From Mycobacterium sp. 1081908.1 (GTDB lineage Bacteria; Actinomycetota; Actinomycetes; Mycobacteriales; Mycobacteriaceae), in assembly GCF_001673535.1 (NCBI RefSeq), contig NZ_LZLY01000014.1, positions 154,147 to 218,146 on the forward strand: 64,000 nucleotides of DNA, written 5' to 3'. Of this stretch, positions 9,319 to 17,067 are shown in pieces. The notes below the pieces were generated by a model that ran no database searches, was not told where the DNA came from, and saw only the letters and a program-made list of their open reading frames with translations. The position numbers were made by a program, and so were the translations under genes. Every line of letters begins with the position of its first letter. Position 1 is the first letter of the stretch.

Positions 9319-10253
9319 CGGGCCTGGACGGCTTCGAGCGGTTGGACCCCGCGCTGCAAGCCGTCGCGACCGCGCGGACCGACTTCTCCGCCGACTCGAT
9401 CGAGCTCATCCGCGAACCGTTCAACCAGCGCCGCCGGGAGGCCGCCGAACGCACCGACGCCAGGGGCGTGCGGATCGCCGACGACACGGTGGCGACCGAA
9501 TCCGGCGGCGTGCCGGTGCGCATCTACCGTGGCGGCGAGGCGAATACGGTTCCGGTACTCGTCTACTGCCACGCCGGCGGCTTCGCGCTGGGAAACCTGG
9601 ACACCGACCACCGGCAGTGCATCGAGCTGGCAAGCCGCGGCCGCTGCGCGGTGGTATCGGTCGACTACCGGCTGGCCCCGGAGCATCCCTACCCGGCCGC
9701 GCTGGACGACGCGATCGCGGTGCTGCGCTGGGTGGCGGCCACCGCGACGGAGCTGGGCGTCGACCCGGCGCGCCTGGCCGTCGGGGGCAGCAGCGCCGGC
9801 GCCACCCTGGCGGCGTGCCTGGCGCACCGCGCGGCCGACGGCTCGCTGCCCGCGGTCGTGTTCCAGCTGCTGCACCAGCCGGTGCTGGACGATCGGGAAA
9901 CCGCGTCCAAAGCCGAGTTCTGCACCAGCCCGGCCTTCGACAGCGAGGCGGCCGAGCTGATGTGGCGCCACTACCTGGGTCCCCACGCGAGACTGCCGGG
10001 CTCCGTGCCCGCCCGACGAGTCCAATTGGGTGGTCTGCCACCGGCTTTGATCACCTGCGCGGAGATCGACCCCTTCCGGGACGAAGCCGTCGACTACGCG
10101 CTGCAGCTGCTCCGCGCCGGCGTCTCCGCCGAGCTGCACGTGTTTCCCCGGGCCTGCCACGGGTTCGATTCGCTGCTGCCGGACTGGTCGGACTCCGAGC
10201 GGTTGTTCGCCCTGCAAGGCCACGCCCTGCGGCGCGTCTGGTGCGAGGCCTGA
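9315..10253 (+). CDS. alpha/beta hydrolase, hormone-sensitive-lipase family
   Basis: 312 residues. The oxyanion-hole motif appears as HAGG at residues 86-89 in place of HGGG. The nucleophile elbow is GSSAG with Ser160, and the catalytic His282 is in CHGFD; an Asp in EIDPF before it completes the triad. It lacks a signal peptide, so it acts in the cytosol on esters of small acids. Directly after a Baeyer-Villiger-type enzyme, it is likely to open the ester or lactone made there. GTG start overlapping the previous stop by four bases. Confidence 0.93.
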   Translation: MTGLDGFERLDPALQAVATARTDFSADSIELIREPFNQRRREAAERTDARGVRIADDTVATESGGVPVRIYRGGEANTVPVLVYCHAGGFALGNLDTDHRQCIELASRGRCAVVSVDYRLAPEHPYPAALDDAIAVLRWVAATATELGVDPARLAVGGSSAGATLAACLAHRAADGSLPAVVFQLLHQPVLDDRETASKAEFCTSPAFDSEAAELMWRHYLGPHARLPGSVPARRVQLGGLPPALITCAEIDPFRDEAVDYALQLLRAGVSAELHVFPRACHGFDSLLPDWSDSERLFALQGHALRRVWCEA

Positions 10254-10264
10254 ACGCCCCTAGG

Positions 10265-11581
10265 ATGGCGTGGATGGCGTGCTGTGGTTTCCCGATTCCG
10301 GCCGAGGACTGCGACGGCGCCTTCACCGTCGACGCGTCACGGGTCACCTTCGGGCGCGGCTGCCTCGCGGAGGTCGGCGACCGCGCGAGCGCCCTCGGGC
10401 TGCGGCGGGTGGCGTTGTTCACCGACGCCGGCGTCGCCGCGCTGCCGGTGTTCGCCACGACGCGCGACTCGCTCGTCGCGGCCGGCCTGGACGTCGTCGC
10501 CTATACCGACGTCCACGTCGAGCCCACCGACGCGTCCTTTCGGGACGCGGCACGCTTCGCGCAGGAGTGCGACCCCGACGGGTACATCTCGCTGGGCGGC
10601 GGCTCGGTGATCGACACCTGCAAGGCCGCGAACCTCTACGCGACCCATCCCGCCGATTTCCTCACCTACGTCAACGCGCCGATCGGCGAGAGCAAACCCG
10701 TGCCCGGCCCGCTCCGGCCGCACATCGCCTGCCCCACCACCGCGGGCACCGGCAGCGAGGTGACCGGCATCGCGATCTTCGACCTGGTGTCACTGAAGGC
10801 CAAGACGGGCATCGCTTCGCATGCGCTGCGCCCCACCGAGGCCGTCGTCGATCCCGACTGCACCGCGAGCCTGCCCCCCGAGGTGGTCGCCTCGGCGGGG
10901 CTCGACGTGCTGTCCCACGCCCTGGAGTCCTACACCGCGCGGCCCTACGTGCGGCGGCGCGCTCCCGAGCGGCCCAGCCTGCGGCCGATGAGCCAGGGCG
11001 CCAATCCGTGGAGCGATCTGGGTTGCCGGGAGGCGCTGCGCCTGCTGGGCCAGTTCCTGGAGCGCGCGACGAACGACCCCTCCGACGGCGAGGCCCGCGA
11101 GCAAATGATGTGGGCCGCAACGCTTGCGGGCATCGCGTTCGGCAACGCGGGTGTCCACGCGCCGCACGGCATGGCCTACGCGGTGGCGGGCCTGGTGCGT
11201 GACTTCCGCCCCACGGGTTACCCGGCCGACGAGCCGCTCGTGCCGCATGGCATGGCCGTCATCCTCAACGCGCCGTCGTCGTTCCGCTTCACCGCGGAGG
11301 CGAGCCCGGAGCGCCACCTGGAGGGGGCGCGGCTGCTCGGCGCCGACACCCGGGGCGCCGCCGCCGACGACGCGGGCGAGGTGCTCGCCGGCGAGCTCAT
11401 CCGGATCATGCGGGCGGTGGGCATGCCGAACGGGCTCAGCGGGGTGGGCTACACCGAAGCCGACGCGGCGGCCCTGACCGAGGGCGCCTTTCCCCAGCAG
11501 CGCCTGTTGCAGAACGCGCCGCGCGAGATGACCAAACCGGTTCTGGGGGACCTGTTTCGGCGGGCCATGCGGTACTGGTAG
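10265..11581 (+). CDS. iron-type alcohol dehydrogenase, HOT (ADHFE1-like) subgroup
   Basis: 438 residues. It carries the iron dehydrogenase signatures [46 protein letters not shown] and [12 protein letters not shown] with metal-binding His residues. The long central insertion with GANPWSDL and the C-terminal [20 protein letters not shown] match, from memory, human ADHFE1, hydroxyacid-oxoacid transhydrogenase. That enzyme oxidises 4-hydroxybutyrate while reducing 2-oxoglutarate. The mycobacterial enzyme may finish oxidation of a hydroxy acid made by the operon. It starts 11 bases after the esterase; a second ATG at 10274 is possible. Confidence 0.9.
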   Translation: MAWMACCGFPIPAEDCDGAFTVDASRVTFGRGCLAEVGDRASALGLRRVALFTDAGVAALPVFATTRDSLVAAGLDVVAYTDVHVEPTDASFRDAARFAQECDPDGYISLGGGSVIDTCKAANLYATHPADFLTYVNAPIGESKPVPGPLRPHIACPTTAGTGSEVTGIAIFDLVSLKAKTGIASHALRPTEAVVDPDCTASLPPEVVASAGLDVLSHALESYTARPYVRRRAPERPSLRPMSQGANPWSDLGCREALRLLGQFLERATNDPSDGEAREQMMWAATLAGIAFGNAGVHAPHGMAYAVAGLVRDFRPTGYPADEPLVPHGMAVILNAPSSFRFTAEASPERHLEGARLLGADTRGAAADDAGEVLAGELIRIMRAVGMPNGLSGVGYTEADAAALTEGAFPQQRLLQNAPREMTKPVLGDLFRRAMRYW

Positions 11582-11584
11582 ACC

Positions 11585-12037
11585 ATGAGCTCACCTCCGT
11601 CGGACAACCTGACCAGCGCCGACTTCCCGGTGCTGTGGCCGGTGCTCACCCGCTGGGCCGACAACGACATGTTCGGTCACCTCAACAACGCCGTGTATTA
11701 CCAACTGTTCGACACCGCGATCAACGCCTGGATCAACACGACCGTCGGGATCGACCCGCTCGCCGCGCCGGCGCTGGGCATCGTCGCCGAGTCGGGCTGC
11801 CGCTACTTCTCCGAATTGCATTTCCCGGAGGGCCTCACGGTCGGCCTCGCGGTGACGCGCCTGGGCCGCAGCAGCGTCACCTACCGGCTCGGCGTGTTCC
11901 GGTCGGGCGACGGACCGCAACCGATCACCGCGCTGGGACACTGGGTGCACGTGTACGTCGACCGGACCAACCGCAAGCCGGTGCCGATTCCCGACGCCAT
12001 CCGCTCGCTGCTGTCGACGGCCCGCGTGGATCAATAG
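11585..12037 (+). CDS. hotdog-fold acyl-CoA thioesterase (Rv0163-like)
   Basis: 150 residues. The 4HBT-type catalytic block reads RWADNDMFGHLNNAVYYQLF, with the Asp and His/Asn positions of 4-hydroxybenzoyl-CoA thioesterase relatives. It should hydrolyse an acyl-CoA in the cytosol. It begins three bases after the iron dehydrogenase, so it can be read with the upstream operon. In M. tuberculosis the homologue Rv0163 precedes TB18.5 and the mce1 regulator, as here, which makes this the left edge of the conserved region. Confidence 0.9.
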   Translation: MSSPPSDNLTSADFPVLWPVLTRWADNDMFGHLNNAVYYQLFDTAINAWINTTVGIDPLAAPALGIVAESGCRYFSELHFPEGLTVGLAVTRLGRSSVTYRLGVFRSGDGPQPITALGHWVHVYVDRTNRKPVPIPDAIRSLLSTARVDQ

Positions 12038-12066
12038 CGCGGCCGGTCGCCCGATATGCTTGCGCG

Positions 12067-12507
12067 ATGCCAGTTTTGAGCAAGACCGTCGAGGTCAGCG
12101 CCAACGCCGCGTCGATCATGGGCATCGTGGCCGATTTCGAGCGCTACCCCGAGTGGAACGAGGAGATCAAGGGCCTGTGGGTACTCGCCCGCTACGACGA
12201 CGGGCGCCCCAGCCAGGTGCGCCTCGACGCCGATTACCAAGGCATGCAGGCGACCTTCATCCAGGCGATCTACTACCCGGGGGAAAACCAGATCCAGACC
12301 GTCCTGCAGCAGGGCGACCTGTTCACCAAGCAGGAGCAGCTGTTCAGTGCGGTGGACACCGGCACGTCGAGCCTGCTGACCGTGGACATGGACGTCGAGA
12401 CGTCGATGCCGATTCCGGCGCCGATGGTGAAGTCGCTCGCCGGCAACGTGCTGGACCATCTCGCCGAGAACCTCAAGCAGCGAGCCGAGCAGCTCGCCGC
12501 GAGTTAG
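12067..12507 (+). CDS. TB18.5: SRPBCC/START-fold protein, TB18.5-like (Rv0164)
   Basis: 146 residues of the polyketide cyclase/dehydratase (SRPBCC) fold, which makes a deep lipid-binding pocket. The sequence from VLSKTVEVSANAASIM through PEWNEEIKG to the C-terminal LAENLKQRAEQLAAS is very close to what I recall of M. tuberculosis TB18.5. The ATG at 12067 is the conserved start of the domain; the M. tuberculosis annotation adds about 15 residues upstream. It lies 29 bases after the thioesterase. The ligand is unknown; position next to mce1 suggests lipids. Confidence 0.93.
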   Translation: MPVLSKTVEVSANAASIMGIVADFERYPEWNEEIKGLWVLARYDDGRPSQVRLDADYQGMQATFIQAIYYPGENQIQTVLQQGDLFTKQEQLFSAVDTGTSSLLTVDMDVETSMPIPAPMVKSLAGNVLDHLAENLKQRAEQLAAS

Positions 12508-12522
12508 TCGCCCGGTCGTCGA

Positions 12523-12560
12523 GTGTGCGCTCGCGGCTTTCGTGTGCGCTCACGGCTTTC
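12523..12560 (+). repeat. 19-base tandem repeat, two copies
   Basis: GTGTGCGCTCGCGGCTTTC at 12523-12541 is followed at once by the same unit at 12542-12560 with one change (G to A). The second copy forms the start of the 90-base element that follows. It lies in the 150-base gap between the convergent TB18.5 and mce1R genes. Confidence 0.85.
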
Positions 12561-12640
12561 GGTGTGAACGCAGGGCGGGATCCCGGCCGCATTTCCGCCC
12601 AGGCAACACAAGCAAAGTCCAGACTTCACACCCAAAAGCC
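12551..12640 (+). repeat. 90-base dispersed structured repeat, copy A
   Basis: The sequence aligns without gaps to the reverse complement of 60851-60940, with about 64 of 90 bases equal and the first 60 most alike; CAGGGCGGGAT and CCGCCCAGG/GCGCCCAGG cores are shared. Its ends are inverted: CGGCTTT-C-GGTGTGAA at 12553-12568 pairs with TTCACACC-C-AAAAGCCG at 12625-12641, leaving a loop of about 56 bases. It fills the gap between two convergent gene ends, so a role in ending or processing transcripts is possible. I do not know a name for it. Confidence 0.75.
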
Positions 12641-12657
12641 GCGATCGCCGTTACCGC

Positions 12658-13350
12658 TCAGTCGAAGTTTCCGGCCCGGTTCAGCATCACGGTCAGCCGG
12701 GCGGCCGCGTCGGTGAACTGCCAGACGGTGTGCTCGATCACCGCGGCCGCGTCGTGCCGGCGCAGCGCCGCGATCAACTCGCGGTGGTGGGCGACGGTGG
12801 CCGCGCCCCATTCCGGATCCGCCGCATACATCTCCGCCGGCATGTAGCGCGCCGCGTTCAGCAGGAACCACGCCAGCTTGATCCGGCCGCTGGCCTGGTT
12901 GAAGACGCGATGAAACGCGAACTCGATGCCCGCGATCGTCGACGGCTCGCTGGAGCCGACGGCCTCCTCGAGCGCGTTGTTGATGCGGTCCAGCTCGTCG
13001 ATCTCGGCGTCGGTGATGTTGTCGGTCGCGGCGGCCGCCAGCTCCTCGGCGATCGTCGACTGCAGCCAGAAGATGTCCTTGATGTCTTGCCGGCTCAGCG
13101 GCAGGACGACGTGGCCGCGGTGCGGCTCCAGCTGCACCATGCCCTCACCGCGCAGCTTCAGCAGGGCCTCGCGCACCGGCGTGACGCTGACCCCGAGTTC
13201 GGCGGCGGTCTCGTCGAGGCGGATGAACGTTCCGGGGCGCAGCGCCCCCGACATGATCGCCGCCCGCAGGTGGCCCGCGACCTCGTCGGACAACTGCGCC
13301 CGGCGCAGTGGCCGCCGGGTCCTCGGCTGCGTCGATGTCGGTGCGTTCAC
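12658..13350 (-). CDS. mce1R: GntR/FCD-family repressor of the mce1 locus
   Basis: About 230 residues. The winged helix-turn-helix covers LSDEVAGHLRAAIMSGALRP through LGVSVTPVREALLKL; an all-helical FCD domain follows, with metal-type residues in FAFHRVFN and VAHHRELI. The homologue Mce1R (Rv0165c) represses the mce1 operon and lies divergent to fadD5, exactly as here. The start is uncertain. I give the GTG at 13350; an ATG at 13431 would add 27 residues and would place the start inside the AT-rich, palindrome-bearing promoter region. Neither start has a clear Shine-Dalgarno. Confidence 0.93.
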   Translation of the reverse strand: MNAPTSTQPRTRRPLRRAQLSDEVAGHLRAAIMSGALRPGTFIRLDETAAELGVSVTPVREALLKLRGEGMVQLEPHRGHVVLPLSRQDIKDIFWLQSTIAEELAAAATDNITDAEIDELDRINNALEEAVGSSEPSTIAGIEFAFHRVFNQASGRIKLAWFLLNAARYMPAEMYAADPEWGAATVAHHRELIAALRRHDAAAVIEHTVWQFTDAAARLTVMLNRAGNFD

Positions 13351-13423
13351 GCGAGCTGCCAGGGGTTTCGCCGGATTTGCGGGTCTTGTCTTTGCGGCAC
13401 TAAAGCCATAATGTGACCCACAC

Positions 13424-13434
13424 AACACCATGTT
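13424..13434. promoter_or_regulatory. possible Mce1R operator between mce1R and fadD5
   Basis: The divergent gap (about 13351-13489) has an AT-rich stretch at 13400-13452 in otherwise GC-rich DNA. Within it AACA-N3-TGTT forms a small palindrome, and on the minus strand TTGATA and GATAAAA boxes resemble promoter parts. Known biology says Mce1R acts in this gap; the exact site here is a guess. Confidence 0.35.
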
Positions 13435-13489
13435 TTATCAAATATCAACCTGACGCAAGCGGTGCGCGAGGGGAAGGGGAGACAACTAG

Positions 13490-15139
13490 TTGACCGCGCA
13501 ACTGGCCAGCCACCTGATCCAAGCCGCCGAGCAGCCGTACCTGGCCCGGCGGCAGAACTGGGTCAACCAACTCGAGCGGCACGCGCTGATGCAACCCACC
13601 GCGACGGCGCTGCGGTTCCTGGGCAACACGGTCACCTGGCAGGGCCTGCACCGCCGGGTGATGGCGCTGGCCGACGCGTTGAGTCGCCGGGGCGTCGGCT
13701 TCGGCGACCGGGTCATGATCCTGATGCTCAACCGCACCGAGTTCGTCGAGTCGGTCCTGGCCGTCAACGCGCTGGGAGCCATCGCGGTCCCGCTCAACTT
13801 CCGGCTCACCTCGGCCGAGATCGTCTTCCTGGTCGAGGACTGCGAGGCGCGGGTGCTGATCACCGAGGCGGTGCTGGCGCCGGTGGCCACCGGGGTGCGC
13901 GACATCCAGCCGATGCTGGACACCGTCGTCGTGGCCGGCGCGGCAACCGACGACCGCGTCCTGGGCTACGAGGACCTCATTAACGAGCCCGGCGATGCGC
14001 GCGGGTCCAGGGACGTCCCCGACATCCCGAACGATTCGCCGGCGCTGATCATGTACACCTCGGGCACCACCGGCCGGCCCAAGGGCGCGGTGCTGACCCA
14101 CGCCAACCTGACCGGGCAGACGATGACCGGGCTGTACACCATGGGCGCCGATATAAATAGCGACGTCGGTTTCGTCGGTGTCCCCTTCTTCCACATCGCC
14201 GGCATCGGCAACATGCTGACGTCGATGCTGCTCGGCATCCCCACGGTGATTTACCCGCTGGGCGCGTTCGACCCGGGCCAGCTGCTCGACGTGCTGGCGG
14301 CGGAGAAGGTCACCGGCCTCTTCCTGGTTCCGGCGCAGTGGCAGGCGGTGTGCGCCGAGCAGCAGGCGCGGCCCCGCGACCTGAGGTTGCGGGTGATGTC
14401 GTGGGGCGCCGCCCCGGCGACGGACGCGTTGCTGCGGGAGATGTCGGCAACGTTCCCCGGGACCCAGATACTGGCCGCGTTCGGCCAGACCGAGATGTCG
14501 CCGGTCACCTGCATGCTGCTCGGCGAAGACGCGATCCGGAAGCGCGGCTCGGTGGGCAAGGTGATCCCCACGGTCGCCGCGCGCGTGGTCGACGAGAACA
14601 TGAACGACGTCCCCGTCGGCGAAGTGGGCGAGATCGTCTACCGCGCACCGACTTTGATGAGCGGCTACTGGAACAACCCGCAGGCCACCGCGGAGGCCTT
14701 CGCCGGTGGGTGGTTCCATTCCGGGGACCTGGTCCGGATGGACGAGGACGGCTACGTCTGGGTGGTGGACCGCAAGAAGGACATGATCATCTCCGGCGGC
14801 GAGAACATCTATTGCGCCGAGGTGGAGAACGTTCTCGCCAGCCATCCCCAGATCGTCGAGGTCGCCGTCATCGGCCGGGCCCACGAGAAGTGGGGCGAGG
14901 TGCCGATCGCGGTCGCGGCGGTCACCGGCGACCCGCCGCGGCTGGAGGACCTCCTCGAGTTCCTGGCCGAGCGGCTCGCGCGGTACAAGCATCCGAAGGC
15001 GCTCGAGATCGTCGATGCGCTGCCCCGCAATCCGGCCGGGAAGGTGCTCAAAACTGAGCTACGGGTTCGCTACGGGGCCGTCAATAATCTCGAAAGCGGG
15101 TCCGCGGCAATGGATTTGACCACTCGAGGGGAAGGTTGA
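13490..15139 (+). CDS. fadD5: fatty-acyl-CoA/AMP ligase FadD5
   Basis: 549 residues; the M. tuberculosis protein has 554. The AMP-binding P-loop is YTSGTTGRPKGA from residue 189, followed by AFGQTEMSPVTCML, the hinge block DRKKDMIISGGENIY and the catalytic-Lys block RNPAGKVLKTELR. It activates fatty acids, probably those brought in by Mce1 or recycled from mycolic acids. The start is TTG at 13490, with AAGGGGAG eight bases upstream. It is the first gene of the mce1 operon and is divergent from mce1R. No signal or membrane segment. Confidence 0.96.
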   Translation: MTAQLASHLIQAAEQPYLARRQNWVNQLERHALMQPTATALRFLGNTVTWQGLHRRVMALADALSRRGVGFGDRVMILMLNRTEFVESVLAVNALGAIAVPLNFRLTSAEIVFLVEDCEARVLITEAVLAPVATGVRDIQPMLDTVVVAGAATDDRVLGYEDLINEPGDARGSRDVPDIPNDSPALIMYTSGTTGRPKGAVLTHANLTGQTMTGLYTMGADINSDVGFVGVPFFHIAGIGNMLTSMLLGIPTVIYPLGAFDPGQLLDVLAAEKVTGLFLVPAQWQAVCAEQQARPRDLRLRVMSWGAAPATDALLREMSATFPGTQILAAFGQTEMSPVTCMLLGEDAIRKRGSVGKVIPTVAARVVDENMNDVPVGEVGEIVYRAPTLMSGYWNNPQATAEAFAGGWFHSGDLVRMDEDGYVWVVDRKKDMIISGGENIYCAEVENVLASHPQIVEVAVIGRAHEKWGEVPIAVAAVTGDPPRLEDLLEFLAERLARYKHPKALEIVDALPRNPAGKVLKTELRVRYGAVNNLESGSAAMDLTTRGEG

Positions 15140-15193
15140 CCGAAACTGTAACGTTTGCCCGCTGTTGACGAAGGGTTAATTGTGCGGATGCAG

Positions 15194-15222
15194 TTCACAC
15201 GCTCACGGCCATCGGGTACATT
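15194..15222 (+). promoter_or_regulatory. candidate SigA-type promoter before yrbE1A
   Basis: TTCACA at 15194-15199, a 17-base spacer and TACATT at 15217-15222 fit a housekeeping promoter. It lies in the 248-base gap between fadD5 and yrbE1A. A separate promoter in this gap is reported for M. tuberculosis mce1, which supports the call. The transcript would begin near 15229. Confidence 0.5.
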
Positions 15223-15275
15223 CCTGTGGTCTCCGTTACTACTTGCGGGTAGGGAGCCGATGGTCACAGACACAT

Positions 15276-15305
15276 GGTCGGGGAGAGGTGGGGGTTCCCC
15301 CGACC
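15276..15305 (+). promoter_or_regulatory. GC-rich hairpin in the yrbE1A leader
   Basis: GGTCGGGG at 15276-15283 pairs with CCCCGACC at 15298-15305; an alternative GGGGG-TT-CCCCC pairing at 15290-15301 competes with it. The two shapes exclude each other, so it could act as an attenuator or as an RNA stability element ahead of yrbE1A. No U-run follows, so a plain terminator is unlikely. Confidence 0.45.
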
Positions 15306-15387
15306 GCGGGACGGAGAGGGGGCGACGCGTGCGACTCGTTTCGCTGCGGGCCCCCGGGGCACACGATGTCGAGGTGAGGGGGAACCG

Positions 15388-16194
15388 GTGACTTCGACGA
15401 CGGATCGTCCACACCTGGTCGGCTACCTGCGCGACCAGTTGGAGACGCCGCTGACGCTCATCGGTGGATTCTTCCGGATGTGTGTGCTGACCGGCCGGGC
15501 GCTGTTCCGCTGGCCCTTCCAATGGCGCGAATTCGTCCTGCAGTGCTGGTTCATCATGCGGGTGGCGTTCCTGCCGACCATCATGGTCTCGATCCCGCTG
15601 ACCGTGCTGTTGATCTTCACCCTCAACGTGCTGCTGGCCCAGTTCGGCGCCGCGGACCTGTCCGGAGCCGGCGCCGCCATCGGCGCGGTCACCCAGCTCG
15701 GCCCGCTGACCACGGTGCTGGTGGTGGCCGGCGCCGGGTCAACCGCGATCTGCGCGGACCTCGGTGCCCGCACCATCCGCGAGGAGATCGACGCGATGGA
15801 GGTGCTCGGCATCGACCCGATCCACCGGCTGGTGGTGCCCCGGGTGATCGCCGCGACCCTGGTCGCCACGCTGCTCAACGGGCTCGTCATCACCGTCGGC
15901 CTGGTCGGCGGCTACCTGTTCGGCGTGTACCTGCAGAACGTGTCGGGCGGCGCCTACCTCGCCACCCTGACCACCATCACGGGGCTGCCGGAGGTCGTCA
16001 TCGCGACGGTCAAGGCCGCCATGTTCGGCCTGATCGCCGGCCTCGTCGGCTGTTTCCGCGGGCTGACCGTGCGCGGCGGCTCCAAGGGCCTGGGCACCGC
16101 CGTGAACGAAACCGTGGTGCTGTGCGTGGTCGCGCTGTACGCGGTCAACGTGGTGCTGACCACCATCGGTGTGCGATTCGGAACGGGGCGCTGA
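15388..16194 (+). CDS. yrbE1A: YrbE1A, MlaE-type permease of the Mce1 lipid importer
   Basis: 268 residues, about five membrane helices. The MlaE signature loop with REEIDAMEVLGIDP, which contacts the ATPase MceG encoded elsewhere, lies in the middle, and the C-terminus ends with LYAVNVVLTTIG. It forms the inner-membrane channel with YrbE1B and passes fatty or mycolic acids inward. GTG at 15388 follows GAGGGGGAACC and gives the family's usual length; an ATG at 15274 would add 38 residues through the leader hairpin. Confidence 0.96.
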   Translation: MTSTTDRPHLVGYLRDQLETPLTLIGGFFRMCVLTGRALFRWPFQWREFVLQCWFIMRVAFLPTIMVSIPLTVLLIFTLNVLLAQFGAADLSGAGAAIGAVTQLGPLTTVLVVAGAGSTAICADLGARTIREEIDAMEVLGIDPIHRLVVPRVIAATLVATLLNGLVITVGLVGGYLFGVYLQNVSGGAYLATLTTITGLPEVVIATVKAAMFGLIAGLVGCFRGLTVRGGSKGLGTAVNETVVLCVVALYAVNVVLTTIGVRFGTGR

Positions 16195-16195
16195 C

Positions 16196-17065
16196 ATGTC
16201 GACCGGTGCGGTGGTTCGCGCCCGCTTCCCGCGGGCGGCCGAGAACGTCAGCCGCTACGGCGGCGCCTTGGGCCGCGGCCTCGACGACGCCGGGCAGATG
16301 GCCTGGTTCGGGGCGGTCGCCCTCGGCCACATCCCGCACGCGCTGCGGAACTACCGCAAGGAAACCCTCCGGCTGATCGCCCAGATCGGCATGGGCACCG
16401 GCGCGATGGCCGTCGTCGGTGGCACCGTGGCGATCGTCGGCTTCGTGACCCTGTCCGGCAGCTCGCTGGTCGCCATCCAGGGGTTCGCCTCGCTGGGCAA
16501 CATCGGCGTCGAGGCGTTCACCGGCTTCTTCGCCGCGCTGATCAACGTGCGCATCGCCGCGCCCGTCGTCACCGGCATCTCGATGGCGGCCACGGTCGGC
16601 GCCGGCGCCACCGCCGAGCTGGGGGCCATGCGGATCAGCGAGGAGATCGACGCCCTCGAGGTGATGGGCATCAAGTCGATCTCGTTCCTGGCGACCACGC
16701 GGATCATGGCCGGGCTGGTGGTGATCATTCCGCTGTACGCGCTGGCGATGATCATGTCGTTTTTGTCCCCGCAGATCACCACGACGGTGCTGTACGGGCA
16801 GTCGCAAGGCACCTACGAGCATTACTTCCGGACGTTCCTGCGCCCCGACGACGTGTTCTGGTCGTTCGTGGAGGCCATCCTCATCACGGCCGTCGTGATG
16901 ATCACCCACTGCTTCTACGGATATAACGCCGGCGGCGGGCCCGTGGGCGTGGGTGAGGCCGTCGGCCGGTCGATGCGGTTCTCGCTGGTGTCGGTGCAGG
17001 TTGTGGTTCTGGCCGCCGCGTTGGCGCTCTACGGCGTCAACCCCAACTTCGCGTTAACGGTGTAG
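16196..17065 (+). CDS. yrbE1B: YrbE1B, MlaE-type permease of the Mce1 lipid importer
   Basis: 289 residues, the same as in M. tuberculosis. It shows the paired permease features: a hydrophilic N-terminus, the SEEIDALEVMGIKS coupling loop and about five membrane helices. It pairs with YrbE1A. The ATG at 16196 lies one base after the yrbE1A stop and begins MSTGAVVRARFPRAAE. An upstream in-frame ATG at 16169 would overlap yrbE1A and is not preferred. Confidence 0.96.
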   Translation: MSTGAVVRARFPRAAENVSRYGGALGRGLDDAGQMAWFGAVALGHIPHALRNYRKETLRLIAQIGMGTGAMAVVGGTVAIVGFVTLSGSSLVAIQGFASLGNIGVEAFTGFFAALINVRIAAPVVTGISMAATVGAGATAELGAMRISEEIDALEVMGIKSISFLATTRIMAGLVVIIPLYALAMIMSFLSPQITTTVLYGQSQGTYEHYFRTFLRPDDVFWSFVEAILITAVVMITHCFYGYNAGGGPVGVGEAVGRSMRFSLVSVQVVVLAAALALYGVNPNFALTV

Positions 17066-17067
17066 CC

